64,000 nt of DNA from Flavobacteriales bacterium UBA1694 (GCA_002319955.1 DCJS01000043.1:18030-82029), one strand, 5' to 3'; shown: positions 16,544 through 25,046, counted from the stretch's first letter. Translations and numbers: made by a program. Notes: generated from the sequence alone by a model not told the origin.

Positions 16544-17356
16544 ATGAAGTCACTCTCTATTTCCGTCTTTGTAATGCTTTTAGGTCTGTTATCCTGTACG
16601 AAAACCACCACAAGTGAATCGGGTAGTTCGAAGGATAGTTTAGCCCTGGGGAATCAAAATGAGGTGTTCTCCTACGATTCATTAACGGTTGGCGATTCTT
16701 TAGCCGTAAGTGATTCAATAGATGCAAAGTATAGACAAAAAGTGATCGTCTTTACGGGTCTTGATAAACCGGTATTAGACAGTTTGTATAAAGGGGAACT
16801 TTACGATAGTATTGCCCCACAAGTTTCGTACACGCGGGCTGAGGTTCAGAGTCTTTTAGACGAACGCAAAGCCACGTACTACACTCAAACAAAGGCCGAT
16901 GTCTTTGATTTTCTTCCTGGCATGCATCAAACCTGGGATCGAATCTCTGAAATGGCTGTTGTGGGGGTAGAGAATCAGTATCTAACCGTGCATTATAAAG
17001 GCTACGGCTACACCGGTGGAGCCCACGGGTATGCGTACGACTTATTCAAAGTCGTTGACCTTGAAAATCAGAAGAAAATGCAGCTTGAAGATGTGCTCGA
17101 TCTTGCAAAAGTGGATTGGAATAAAGTGCTCTTAGCGCATGCTGATGAAAGAAAAACCAATTTCTTTGAGCCGCAAAAACTGTCTTACACTCAAAATTTT
17201 CACTTTGACCACAAAGGTCTGACCTTCACCTATAACCAATACGAGATTGCCGCCTATGTGTATGGCATCATTTCCATTGAAATTCCTTATACCGCAATTT
17301 ATTCAGCTCTTAGACCCGAGTTCAAAGAACGTATGGGTCTTGAGGCCCCTGAGTAA
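16544..17356 (+). CDS. DUF3298/RsiV-like lipoprotein
   Basis: 270 aa. The N-terminus is a lipoprotein signal peptide ending LLGLLSC, so Cys18 would be lipidated and the protein anchored in the membrane. A Ser/Asp-rich linker follows. The C-terminal domain has the DUF3298-characteristic HYKGYGYTGGAHGYAYDLF and a long terminal region with FDHKGLTFTYNQYEIAAY. This domain occurs in RsiV-type anti-sigma factors and in lysozyme-interacting proteins; here there is no transmembrane or sigma-binding part and no sigma factor next to it. The function is therefore unknown. Confidence 0.82.
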   Translation: MKSLSISVFVMLLGLLSCTKTTTSESGSSKDSLALGNQNEVFSYDSLTVGDSLAVSDSIDAKYRQKVIVFTGLDKPVLDSLYKGELYDSIAPQVSYTRAEVQSLLDERKATYYTQTKADVFDFLPGMHQTWDRISEMAVVGVENQYLTVHYKGYGYTGGAHGYAYDLFKVVDLENQKKMQLEDVLDLAKVDWNKVLLAHADERKTNFFEPQKLSYTQNFHFDHKGLTFTYNQYEIAAYVYGIISIEIPYTAIYSALRPEFKERMGLEAPE

Positions 17357-17396
17357 ACCCATTTAATTTAATTCGAAACGAGAGAGTTTATACCGA

Positions 17397-18248
17397 ATGA
17401 ACCGTACCGCCTTTGTCATTAACCCCAGTTCTGCAAAAAAGCAGTCTGAAGCCTTTGTTCAGCAATTGAAAAAAAAGGTAAGTCCGTTGAATTACCACGT
17501 TTCTAAGTCCGTGGAAGATACGGCGCAGTATATAGAGCAAAATAGGTCTTTAATTGACGTCTTTGTTGCCGTTGGCGGCGATGGGACGATTGCTTCAGTG
17601 GCTAAGAATCTCGTGAATACCGAGAGCATTTTAGCGGTTTTTCCCGCTGGATCTGGCAACGGATTCTCAAATGAGACCCATTTTGACACGACGTTAGAGG
17701 CTTTGATTGAAAAGCTTCGTGTGGGTAAAACCCGTAAAATAGACACTTTTAAAATCGGTTCACATTTGTCGATAAATGTTTCAGGGACTGGATTTGACGC
17801 CGATATAGCTCAAGAATTCGAAAAAACCTCCAGAGGGTTTGCAAACTATATAAAAGTCTCTGCAAAGGCCTTTTTTAATTCAAAGCCAATAAAAATTCAG
17901 TTCCACAGCGCCGAACTCGAGCCCTATAGCGGCACGTACTTAATGTTGAATATTGCCAACACAAGGCAGTTTGGGAACCACGCTTACATTGCCCCTAATG
18001 CAAGTAAAAGTGATGGCCTTGTTGATATTGTGCTCGTTAAAAAATTCCCTTTAATGTATGGCCTGCGCTTTGCGCTGCGAATGTTTCGTAAAACCTTAAA
18101 AACGGACCGCTACCTTACGTACCTGCCCGTCTCAGAGGCGGAATTCTCCGTTAATACCACCAGCTTTCAATTAGATGGTGAATACGTGGAGATTGCTTCG
18201 CCTGTAAGAATTGAAGTCTTACCTAAGAGTTTGAAAATTTTAGTCTAA
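17397..18248 (+). CDS. Diacylglycerol kinase catalytic-domain protein (YegS/DgkB-like)
   Basis: 283 aa. N-terminal NAD-kinase-like fold with FVINPSSAKKQ and the signature VAVGGDGTIASVAKNL near residues 57-72, then FPAGSGNGFSNE. The C-terminal beta domain is typical of the LCB5/YegS family (SKSDGLVDIVLVKKFPLMYG, FQLDGEYVE). It probably phosphorylates a lipid such as diacylglycerol at the membrane surface. It lies 40 nt after the lipoprotein gene and its stop is 5 nt from the convergent ggt gene. Confidence 0.88.
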   Translation: MNRTAFVINPSSAKKQSEAFVQQLKKKVSPLNYHVSKSVEDTAQYIEQNRSLIDVFVAVGGDGTIASVAKNLVNTESILAVFPAGSGNGFSNETHFDTTLEALIEKLRVGKTRKIDTFKIGSHLSINVSGTGFDADIAQEFEKTSRGFANYIKVSAKAFFNSKPIKIQFHSAELEPYSGTYLMLNIANTRQFGNHAYIAPNASKSDGLVDIVLVKKFPLMYGLRFALRMFRKTLKTDRYLTYLPVSEAEFSVNTTSFQLDGEYVEIASPVRIEVLPKSLKILV

Positions 18249-18253
18249 AAGAA

Positions 18254-19939
18254 TTACTCACTAGCGACCGAGTCGTCACCGCGCGAGTCTGCCACACCAA
18301 TGGCACGGCTACTTGACTCCACTAAAATCACTTCCGTTCTTCCAATCTGATTCACGGGTTGAAAAATATAGTTTTTTGATTTCAAAGCCTTAATAGCAGC
18401 CCGGTTCAAGCCCTTTTCAACTAGGACTGTTTCCGGAAGCCACTGGTGGTGGAACTTCGGGGCGTTTACAGCCCGATTTGGTGTTAATTTAAAATCAATT
18501 ATTCCCACAATAGTCTGGTAAACGGACGTTGGAATGGTGGTGCCTCCGGGGGTGCCAACCACGAGGTAGGGCTTAGAGTCTTTTAATACGATTGTTGGGG
18601 TCATCGAGGAAAGCATCCGTTTACCTGGGGCAATGGCATTTGCCGCGCCACCCACGGCTCCAAACATATTAGGGACGCCTGGCTTAATGGAGAAGTCATC
18701 CATTTCATTATTGAGAAAGAACCCGGTTTCAGGGGAAATCACTTTACTTCCATAGAGCCCATTTAAGGTGGTGGTAACCGACACAGCGTTTTGGGCTTTG
18801 TCGATGATAGAAATATGCGTGGTTTCGGTGCTTTCAGTTTGAACCGGTATGATCTCACCAACCTCAGCGCTTGGCGTGGCAGAAAGGTGGTTAAAGCTTT
18901 TCCAACGTGATTTTAAATAGGCCTCGGAGGTCAGCAGCTCCGTTGGGTCTTTAACGAAATCAGGATCGCCCATGTATTGGGCGCGGTCCGCAAAGGCGCG
19001 GCGCTCGGCTTCAATCATAATTTGCATGGCTTGTGGAGAATGGAATTTAAATTGATCTAGATGCCCATAGCTGCTCATTTTAAGCATTTGTGCCAAGAGG
19101 ATTCCACCACTTGAAGGAAGTGGCATTGTGACAATCGAAAACCCTTTGTAGGGGAATTCAAGAGGCGCACGATCGGCCACTTTATAATTTTTGAGGTCAT
19201 TTAGAGTTAGGATACCATTTTGTGCCTTGATTCCTTTAACAAGTAAGTTGGCTGTGGTTCCCTCGTAAAATCCCTTTTCTCCCAGAGCTTGAATTCGTTT
19301 GAGCGTTGTGGCAAGATCCTTTTGAATTAAAAGGTCTCCGGATTTCCATGGGCTGGCTTTAACAAAAGGAATCGGCTGTGAATTATGTTTAAGAAATGCC
19401 TCTTTCTGTGCGTTGAGTAGATCGGCCTCTCGCTTCGTGATGGCAAATCCATTTTGAGCAAGCTTAATGGCAGGCTCAATAAGTTGGGCCATTGGAAGAA
19501 CACCGTGCTTGAGTGTGGCGAAAAATCCTGCTACAGAACCGGGAATTCCTACGGCAAGTCCACCGTCCTGTGAAAGTGTGGTATCCGCGTTCCCATGCGC
19601 ATCGAGATACATATCACGTGAGGATTTTTCAGGGGCCGTTTCCCGGAAATCGATTGTAAATTTCTCGCCGGTGTTTTTCACTCCGACTAGAAACCCACCG
19701 CCTCCTAAATTACCGGCTTGAGGATACACGACTGCTAGGGCAAGTTGCGTGGCAATCGACGCGTCAAAGGCGTTGCCGCCCGCTCTAAGGATTTCTGCAC
19801 CCACTTCGCTCGCTAGGGGGTGCGCAGAGACAACAAGTCCTTTGTTCTGAGCATGAATCTCTTTGTGAATAGTGTAATCCAGTGACTGACCAAAACAAAA
19901 GGCTGAAACGAACAGCGAGAGGAAGAGTAATTTTTTCAT
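18254..19939 (-). CDS. ggt: Gamma-glutamyltransferase
   Basis: Periplasmic Ntn hydrolase that cleaves glutathione and other gamma-glutamyl compounds. I start it at ATG 19939 because that places a Sec signal peptide (MKKLLFLSLFVSAFCFGQ) first; the longer frame adds 28 unlikely residues. 561 aa. The large-subunit region carries ASEVGAEILRAGGNAFDAS and GNLGGGGF. The self-processing/nucleophile Thr opens TTHISIIDK, followed by SVTTTLNGLYGS and the small-subunit motif SSMTPTIVLKDSKPYLVVGTPGG. Single-gene unit with no clear promoter. Confidence 0.95.
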   Translation of the reverse strand: MKKLLFLSLFVSAFCFGQSLDYTIHKEIHAQNKGLVVSAHPLASEVGAEILRAGGNAFDASIATQLALAVVYPQAGNLGGGGFLVGVKNTGEKFTIDFRETAPEKSSRDMYLDAHGNADTTLSQDGGLAVGIPGSVAGFFATLKHGVLPMAQLIEPAIKLAQNGFAITKREADLLNAQKEAFLKHNSQPIPFVKASPWKSGDLLIQKDLATTLKRIQALGEKGFYEGTTANLLVKGIKAQNGILTLNDLKNYKVADRAPLEFPYKGFSIVTMPLPSSGGILLAQMLKMSSYGHLDQFKFHSPQAMQIMIEAERRAFADRAQYMGDPDFVKDPTELLTSEAYLKSRWKSFNHLSATPSAEVGEIIPVQTESTETTHISIIDKAQNAVSVTTTLNGLYGSKVISPETGFFLNNEMDDFSIKPGVPNMFGAVGGAANAIAPGKRMLSSMTPTIVLKDSKPYLVVGTPGGTTIPTSVYQTIVGIIDFKLTPNRAVNAPKFHHQWLPETVLVEKGLNRAAIKALKSKNYIFQPVNQIGRTEVILVESSSRAIGVADSRGDDSVASE

Positions 19940-20125
19940 AGGGAAAACCAATAAGAGTTGAGTTTTATCAAGCCAGACGATAAAGGTAAGAACAAGTTCG
20001 AAATTGACGGGCATTGTGCCCATAAATTTATCGATTAAAGCACTGCTCGTATAGCCATTGCGCCCTATTAGGCAGCTTGTTGGGAGACAGCAAAGGATTT
20101 GCTTTTTTTATTTGGCTTTATTTTC

Positions 20126-20133
20126 TATTTTTG
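20126..20133 (+). promoter_or_regulatory. -7 promoter element of the threonine dehydrogenase gene (TATTTTTG)
   Basis: Exact TAnnTTTG, 33 nt before ATG 20167. It supports the shorter start, since the in-frame codon at 20077 lies upstream of the promoter. Confidence 0.65.
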
Positions 20134-20166
20134 TCTCCACAACCCTTAATTTTAAAGCACCCTCTA

Positions 20167-21120
20167 ATGCAGGAAAAAATACTTATTACAGGCGCTTTGG
20201 GCCAAATTGGTACAGAGCTTACGAACCGTTTGGTTAGCCTTTATGGAAAAGAGAATGTCATTGCCTCGGGCCTAGAGCGGTACGACAAAAACATGACAAC
20301 CGCTGGATTCTACGAGCGCCTCGATGTGACCAATACACAGCTACTGCGCCAGGTTATCACCGAGCATCAAATTACGACGGTGTATCATTTGGCCTCCCTG
20401 CTCTCAGGAACTTCCGAGAAACAGCCCTTGTTTGCATGGAAATTAAATCTTGAACCTTTGATCAATTTATGTGAACTCGCAAAAGAAGGTCTTTTACAAA
20501 AGATTTTTTGGCCAAGTTCCATTGCTGTATTTGGGAAAGGAATTCCTAAAATGAACGTGGGGCAAGAAGTGGTCTTAAATCCTACCACGGTTTATGGAAT
20601 CTCGAAACTAGCAGGGGAGAAGTGGTGTGAGTATTACTTCGATAAGTATGGAGTGGATGTTCGTAGCATCCGTTACCCTGGACTGGTCTCGTGGAAAACG
20701 CCTGCAGGAGGTGGAACGACGGATTATGCGGTTGAAATTTTCTATGAAGCTGTAGAGAATGCCAAATACACTTCGTTTATCAAAGAGGACACAGCCATGC
20801 CCATGCTTTATATGGACGATGCGATTAACGCAACACTTCAATTAATGGATGCGCCGAAAGAGTCACTCAGTGTTCGTACCTCTTACAATTTAGGAGGAAT
20901 GTCTTTTACCCCACAAGACTTAGCTAATGAAATTAGAAAGGAGATTCCGGAATTTGAGATCGCCTATGAACCTGATTTTCGTCAAGCTATCGCCGACTCT
21001 TGGCCAGCGTCAATTGATGATAGTGTAGCCAAAAAAGATTGGGGACTGAGCTATGAATTTGGAATCGAGGAAATGGCAAAAGACATGATAAAAAATTTAC
21101 GAATCAAGCTTGATAAATGA
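20167..21120 (+). CDS. L-threonine 3-dehydrogenase, SDR/epimerase type
   Basis: 317 aa from ATG 20167 (MQEKILITGALGQIG). Extended short-chain dehydrogenase fold: NAD loop GALGQIG at residues 8-14, catalytic YGISK with the preceding WPSSIAVFG. Segments RSIRYPGLVSWKTP, GGGTTDYAVEIF and FRQAIADSWPASIDDS match the SDR-type threonine dehydrogenases known from psychrophilic flavobacteria. The enzyme would oxidise threonine to 2-amino-3-ketobutyrate. The partner ligase (kbl) is not adjacent. A plain NAD-dependent epimerase is the alternative, but the motif match is close. Confidence 0.85.
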   Translation: MQEKILITGALGQIGTELTNRLVSLYGKENVIASGLERYDKNMTTAGFYERLDVTNTQLLRQVITEHQITTVYHLASLLSGTSEKQPLFAWKLNLEPLINLCELAKEGLLQKIFWPSSIAVFGKGIPKMNVGQEVVLNPTTVYGISKLAGEKWCEYYFDKYGVDVRSIRYPGLVSWKTPAGGGTTDYAVEIFYEAVENAKYTSFIKEDTAMPMLYMDDAINATLQLMDAPKESLSVRTSYNLGGMSFTPQDLANEIRKEIPEFEIAYEPDFRQAIADSWPASIDDSVAKKDWGLSYEFGIEEMAKDMIKNLRIKLDK

Positions 21121-21158
21121 TCCAAAAATCACTTTAATAAGCTATTTTTAATAGTATC

Positions 21159-21192
21159 AAAATCAGTTAATTGAGTAAATTAACTGATTTTT
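21159..21192 (+). terminator. Intrinsic terminator after threonine dehydrogenase
   Basis: AT-rich stem of 12-13 bp (around 21160-21172 with 21178-21190) running into TTTTT. Confidence 0.7.
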
Positions 21193-21522
21193 ACTTTAAG
21201 TAAATCACTTAGCCATTTGAACAACGAAATTCATAGGTAACAGGGCCGGATAGTTGTACTGAAAGAGCTCAGTTTTCATAAGCCAAAGTCCGTTTTTTGC
21301 CAAGGGAAAATTTGTCCCACCTTGTTTAATTGTTCGGTTATTTTCGTGTCTTGACCTTAATGAATTTTGTGAGTGACAAGAATAAGATTCTAAGAAATTC
21401 CTAGAGGAATTTGACGTTGAACCCCAACAGCAGGTCTCTAACTTTTAGTCCAAACCGAACTTCCTAACTTACGCCGGGAACCAAAGATTGAAATCAAACG
21501 AATGGTTTTTAATGAAATACCT

Positions 21523-21530
21523 TATCTTTG
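21523..21530 (+). promoter_or_regulatory. -7 promoter element of the DEAD-box helicase gene (TATCTTTG)
   Basis: Exact TAnnTTTG, 55 nt before ATG 21586. It excludes the in-frame ATG at 21502. Confidence 0.7.
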
Positions 21531-21546
21531 CCGGATAAGACACCAT

Positions 21547-21573
21547 AAAAGAACTGTAACAGGTTCTTTTTTT
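21547..21573 (+). promoter_or_regulatory. Terminator-like hairpin in the 5' leader of the DEAD-box helicase gene
   Basis: Perfect 8-bp stem AAAAGAAC/GTTCTTTT (21547-21554 with 21563-21570) with an 8-nt loop. The 3' arm runs into an uninterrupted T-tract, 21567-21573. It lies between the predicted transcription start (about 21536) and the ATG, so it could act as a transcription attenuator or an RNA-structure sensor. The stem is AT-rich and short, so it could also be weak. Confidence 0.45.
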
Positions 21574-21585
21574 CAACTCAACTCA

Positions 21586-22938
21586 ATGAATTTAACTTTC
21601 GCCGATTTCGATTTACCCAAGAAGATTTTAGACGCTCTTGCAGATTTAAACCTTTTTGAACCAACCCCAATCCAAGAACGTAGCTTTAAGCAAATACTCT
21701 CGGGTCGCGATGTGATGGGAATAGCGCAAACAGGGACAGGGAAGACCCTGGCCTACTTGCTGCCAACCCTTAAACAGTGGAAGTATAATAAAAATGGGAA
21801 CCCAACGCTCCTTATTTTAGTACCGACAAGGGAACTTGTAGTCCAAGTAACGGCGATTGTGGAGAGTTTAGCTCAAAATCTCTCTGCCCGAGTGATTGGG
21901 ATCTACGGAGGTAAGAACATCAACACGCAAAAGAAGCTTTTTGACACGGGGTGCGACATCCTTATAGGCACGCCAGGACGGGTTATGGATTTAGCGATTG
22001 ATAACGCGATTTCCTTAAAAGAAGTTCAGCGCCTAATTATCGATGAGTTTGATGAGATGTTAAATCTTGGATTTAGACCTCAGTTGATGCATATTTTTGA
22101 GATGATGCGTACGAAACGTCAAAACATCCTTTTCTCAGCTACAATGACCGATGCGGTGGACGATATGCTTGCAGAGTACTTCAACGGTCCTTTGGAAATT
22201 TCCCTAGCCAAATCAGGAACTCCTCTTGAAAAAATTGAGCAAAGTGTCTATAAGGTTGAGAATTTCAATACAAAATTCAATTTACTCGAGCATTTACTCC
22301 AGACAAATGAGGATTTATCTAAGGTCCTAATCTTTACAAATAATAAGAAGCACGCTGACCTACTGTTCTCAAAAGTGGACGAGGTTTTTCCTGGTCAATT
22401 TGACGTGATTCACTCCAATAAATCTCAGAACTATCGACTTCGGGCAATGAAACGTTTCGAGGATCAGGAAGTTAGAGGACTCATAACCACAGACGTTATG
22501 GCTAGAGGACTCGACATTTCAGACATTACGCACGTGGTGAATTTTGAAGTGCCGGCCGTGCCAGAGCAGTACATTCACAGAATCGGACGTACAGGACGAG
22601 CGGATAAAGATGGGAAAGCGATCACTTTTTATACAAGGAAGGAAGAGGAACTCCTATTGGAAATTACAGTTCTTATGAATAAAGAACTCCTGGAGATTGA
22701 CTTCCCAGAAGGTGTTAAAGTAAATCCTAAGAAAATTGCCTCGGAAGAGGATGAAATCAAGATGAAAAACGCGCATACCGTCACAATTCAAGAAGGAGGC
22801 GGTGCCTTTCATGAAAAGAAGGATAAGAATAGAAAAATCAATCTGGGTGGGCCAAGCAAGCGTAAAGTGCCCCTTTCAAAACCTGGAGCCAACCGGGCTC
22901 AGGCCAAAGCACAGTCAAAAGCTAAAAGAAAGAAATAG
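21586..22938 (+). CDS. DEAD-box ATP-dependent RNA helicase
   Basis: 450 aa from ATG 21586 (MNLTFADFDLP). Motifs in order: Q motif FEPTPIQ, motif I AQTGTGKT (47-54), PTREL, TPGR, motif II DEFD (153-156), motif III SAT, IV-region LIFTNNKK, TTDVMARGLDI, and VI HRIGRTGR. The DExD box reads DEFD instead of DEAD; D, E and D are kept, so ATPase activity should be intact. The C-terminal tail is Lys/Arg-rich and likely binds RNA. Role: RNA unwinding in ribosome assembly or cold adaptation. The leader carries a terminator-like hairpin. Confidence 0.93.
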   Translation: MNLTFADFDLPKKILDALADLNLFEPTPIQERSFKQILSGRDVMGIAQTGTGKTLAYLLPTLKQWKYNKNGNPTLLILVPTRELVVQVTAIVESLAQNLSARVIGIYGGKNINTQKKLFDTGCDILIGTPGRVMDLAIDNAISLKEVQRLIIDEFDEMLNLGFRPQLMHIFEMMRTKRQNILFSATMTDAVDDMLAEYFNGPLEISLAKSGTPLEKIEQSVYKVENFNTKFNLLEHLLQTNEDLSKVLIFTNNKKHADLLFSKVDEVFPGQFDVIHSNKSQNYRLRAMKRFEDQEVRGLITTDVMARGLDISDITHVVNFEVPAVPEQYIHRIGRTGRADKDGKAITFYTRKEEELLLEITVLMNKELLEIDFPEGVKVNPKKIASEEDEIKMKNAHTVTIQEGGGAFHEKKDKNRKINLGGPSKRKVPLSKPGANRAQAKAQSKAKRKK

Positions 22939-22954
22939 GCTTGCGATTTTGAAT

Positions 22955-23611
22955 CTAATTTAAATAAGGGCGTAGAACCTGCGCCCAAACAGTATACCCA
23001 TCCGCATTTAAGTGGAGTTTATCCTCCAGGAAAAGCTCTGTTCTTAGGGCGCCTTGTGCATTTTCCAACGCATGAGTAACATCAATATAACGGGCATTAT
23101 CCTTTTTGTTCAAAAAGCGCTTTATCTTTTCGTTTGCTTTTTGCATCTCTGGCCATAGCATCTCGCGTGACTCGGAGCGCTTTATGGAGAGATAATCGAT
23201 CTTTGCTTGAGGAAAAGTAGCTCTTACGGTATTATAAAGCGTTTTAAAGCGTTTTAGAACGTCGCTAGGACTTGCTGGATCTTCCGTATAAGCGATGTCA
23301 TTTTCACCACAATAGATCCAGATTTGCGTTGGAGTTGGAACTTCGAGGAGCTCTTTTGAATACGTGTTTAAATCCACAAGGCGCGATCCGCCGAATCCTC
23401 GGTTAATGAATTTCTTTGCTGGAAAGTACGTCCCCACATCCTGCCAGTTTGTGAAGGAGGAGCTTCCAATCATTAAAATAGCTCCTTTTGGCAATGTTTC
23501 CAGAGAAGCATTGGTTTTAAAGGACTGAATTTCATTCCAGTAGGGCGGTTTCTGCTGTGCAGAAAAAAGACTCATTACGAGAAGACAAAGGCCTAGAAGA
23601 TAGTATTTCAT
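22955..23611 (-). CDS. Secreted SGNH/GDSL-family hydrolase
   Basis: 218 aa from ATG 23611, which starts a signal peptide (MKYYLLGLCLLVMSLFSAQ). SGNH blocks: I MIGSSSF with the nucleophile Ser, II NRGFGGS with the oxyanion Gly, III YCGENDI with Asn, V DKLHLNADGY with Asp and His. Probably a periplasmic or secreted esterase or acetyl-esterase; the substrate is unknown. It is convergent with the helicase gene (16-nt gap) and downstream of the alcohol dehydrogenase on the same strand. Confidence 0.87.
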   Translation of the reverse strand: MKYYLLGLCLLVMSLFSAQQKPPYWNEIQSFKTNASLETLPKGAILMIGSSSFTNWQDVGTYFPAKKFINRGFGGSRLVDLNTYSKELLEVPTPTQIWIYCGENDIAYTEDPASPSDVLKRFKTLYNTVRATFPQAKIDYLSIKRSESREMLWPEMQKANEKIKRFLNKKDNARYIDVTHALENAQGALRTELFLEDKLHLNADGYTVWAQVLRPYLN

Positions 23612-23721
23612 TGAAACTGTATTTAGCGGGAAGTTAGTGTTTTTTTTGACAAAACTTTTTGCCTCTGGCCCTGAATACTGACCTCCCAGCACAATTTACC
23701 TTTTGGAATTGGTTTATCAAA

Positions 23722-23780
23722 GGTCCAATGGACCAAACACGTATCGAAATGTCCAGTTTATTAATTGTAAAACTGGACAT
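23722..23780. repeat. Two inverted repeats sharing GTCC/GGAC half-sites
   Basis: GGTCCAATGGACC at 23722-23734 (5-bp arms, 3-nt centre) and an 11-bp inverted repeat, 23749-23759 with 23770-23780 (ATGTCCAGTTT/AAACTGGACAT). They lie between the alcohol dehydrogenase and SGNH genes, both on the minus strand. The larger one could end adh transcription, but no T-tract follows; the shared half-sites also suggest an operator pair. Confidence 0.45.
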
Positions 23781-23860
23781 GAATTATCGAGTACTTCAGA
23801 TTTAAGTTTTGATCGGTGAATTGATATTTACTGAGTTCTATTTGGTTTTTTATAATACAT

Positions 23861-25024
23861 TTAAAAACTTGCCTCAACAATTGCGCGGGCTACGGCGGGC
23901 GTAATGTCCTTATGTTCTCCCTGTTGGAGCCATCCACGTTTGATAAAGGTCTTTTCTATTGTAGAACCTGCGTCTTCATAGGCCTCAGTGTACTCCGAGA
24001 GTTTGGTTTTGATATCCAATGAATGAAAAAACGCTTCAAGTCTTTCGATTCCTAACTGCGCTTTTTCTTCTATAGACCCCTCTGTAATATTCCATACTCG
24101 GGTTGCATAGTGAGCGAGTTTTTCTTTCTTGTTCTCAAATGTGTGGCGGTAATGCGCTGGAGCAATAATGGCTAAGGTCCGGGCATGGTCAATTCCAAAT
24201 TGGGCGGTGAGCTCATGGCCAATGCCATGTACGGACCAATCTGTTGGAACGCCTTTCGCGATTAAACCGTTTAAAGCCATTGTACAGGCCCACATGAAGT
24301 CAGAGGCGTTAGTATAATCAAATGGCCCATTTAAGACCTTAGGAGCAACCTCTTGAAGGGTTAGAAGGATACCTTCGCTAAAGCGGTCCTGCAGTTTTGC
24401 ATCAGTCGGATAGGTGAGGTACTGCTCTAGAACATGTGTGTAGGCATCAGCAATCCCATTAGCAATCTGCTTCTTCGGTAAGGATTTAATCACCGTTGGA
24501 TCGAGTATAGATACGGCTGGGAAAAGTCCCGGTCCGCTAGAAGAAAGCTTTTCTGCAGTGGCGCGTCTTGAGATGACATACCCCGAGTTCATTTCAGAGC
24601 CCGTTGCAGGGAGCGTTAAGACGGTTGCAAAGGGGAGGGCGTCTTGTGCAGTGGTTCTAATACGTAAGGAGACTAAATCCCAAGGATCGTTTTCATATTT
24701 AGCCGCTGCTGCCAGGAATTTTGTTCCATCAATAACTGAACCGCCACCCACAGCAAGCAAATAATCGATTGAATTGGTTTTAATCAGGTTTAGGGCCTCT
24801 AACAAGACTTCGTATTCAGGATTTGCAGGGATGCCTTGAAATTCAAATACTTTATGGTTTTGTAAGGCCGACTTCACTTGGTCGTATACGCCGTTTGTTT
24901 TAATGCTTCCGCCACCGTAAAGTATTAATACGGTTGCATCCATAGGGATTTCCTTGGATAGGTTTTCGATTTGACCTTCGCCAAAAAGGATTTTTGTTGG
25001 ATTTATGTATTCGAAATTACGCAT
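23861..25024 (-). CDS. Iron-containing alcohol dehydrogenase (YqhD/BDH-like)
   Basis: 387-aa group III metal-dependent alcohol dehydrogenase. N-terminus FEYINPTKILFGEGQIENL, NAD(P)-binding LLAVGGGSVIDGTKFLAAA, and metal-site region GIGHELTAQFGIDHARTLAIIAPAHYRH. The overall pattern is closest to the YqhD/butanol dehydrogenase branch, which reduces short aldehydes with NADPH, often as detoxification. The physiological substrate is uncertain. It has its own promoter and faces away from the aminotransferase gene. Confidence 0.92.
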   Translation of the reverse strand: MRNFEYINPTKILFGEGQIENLSKEIPMDATVLILYGGGSIKTNGVYDQVKSALQNHKVFEFQGIPANPEYEVLLEALNLIKTNSIDYLLAVGGGSVIDGTKFLAAAAKYENDPWDLVSLRIRTTAQDALPFATVLTLPATGSEMNSGYVISRRATAEKLSSSGPGLFPAVSILDPTVIKSLPKKQIANGIADAYTHVLEQYLTYPTDAKLQDRFSEGILLTLQEVAPKVLNGPFDYTNASDFMWACTMALNGLIAKGVPTDWSVHGIGHELTAQFGIDHARTLAIIAPAHYRHTFENKKEKLAHYATRVWNITEGSIEEKAQLGIERLEAFFHSLDIKTKLSEYTEAYEDAGSTIEKTFIKRGWLQQGEHKDITPAVARAIVEASF

Positions 25025-25038
25025 AGAATGATTTTTTT

Positions 25039-25046
25039 CAAAAATA
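25039..25046 (-). promoter_or_regulatory. -7 promoter element of the alcohol dehydrogenase gene (TATTTTTG)
   Basis: Exact minus-strand TAnnTTTG, 14 nt before the start codon. Confidence 0.65.

Larger units (their letters stand above)
21121..21585. other. Long intergenic region upstream of the DEAD-box gene
   Basis: 465 bases, the longest gap in the window. It contains the threonine dehydrogenase terminator, an odd palindrome TTTACTTTAAGTAAA just after it, and an 8-bp inverted repeat at 21395-21412. The helicase promoter (21523-21530) and a terminator-like hairpin (21547-21573) follow. On the minus strand a frame stays open for 79 codons (21208-21444, stop at 21205-21207) but has no start codon near its beginning. 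It ends with KNGLWLMKTELFQYNYPALL and could be a gene remnant or a chance frame. I assign no gene. Confidence 0.5.
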
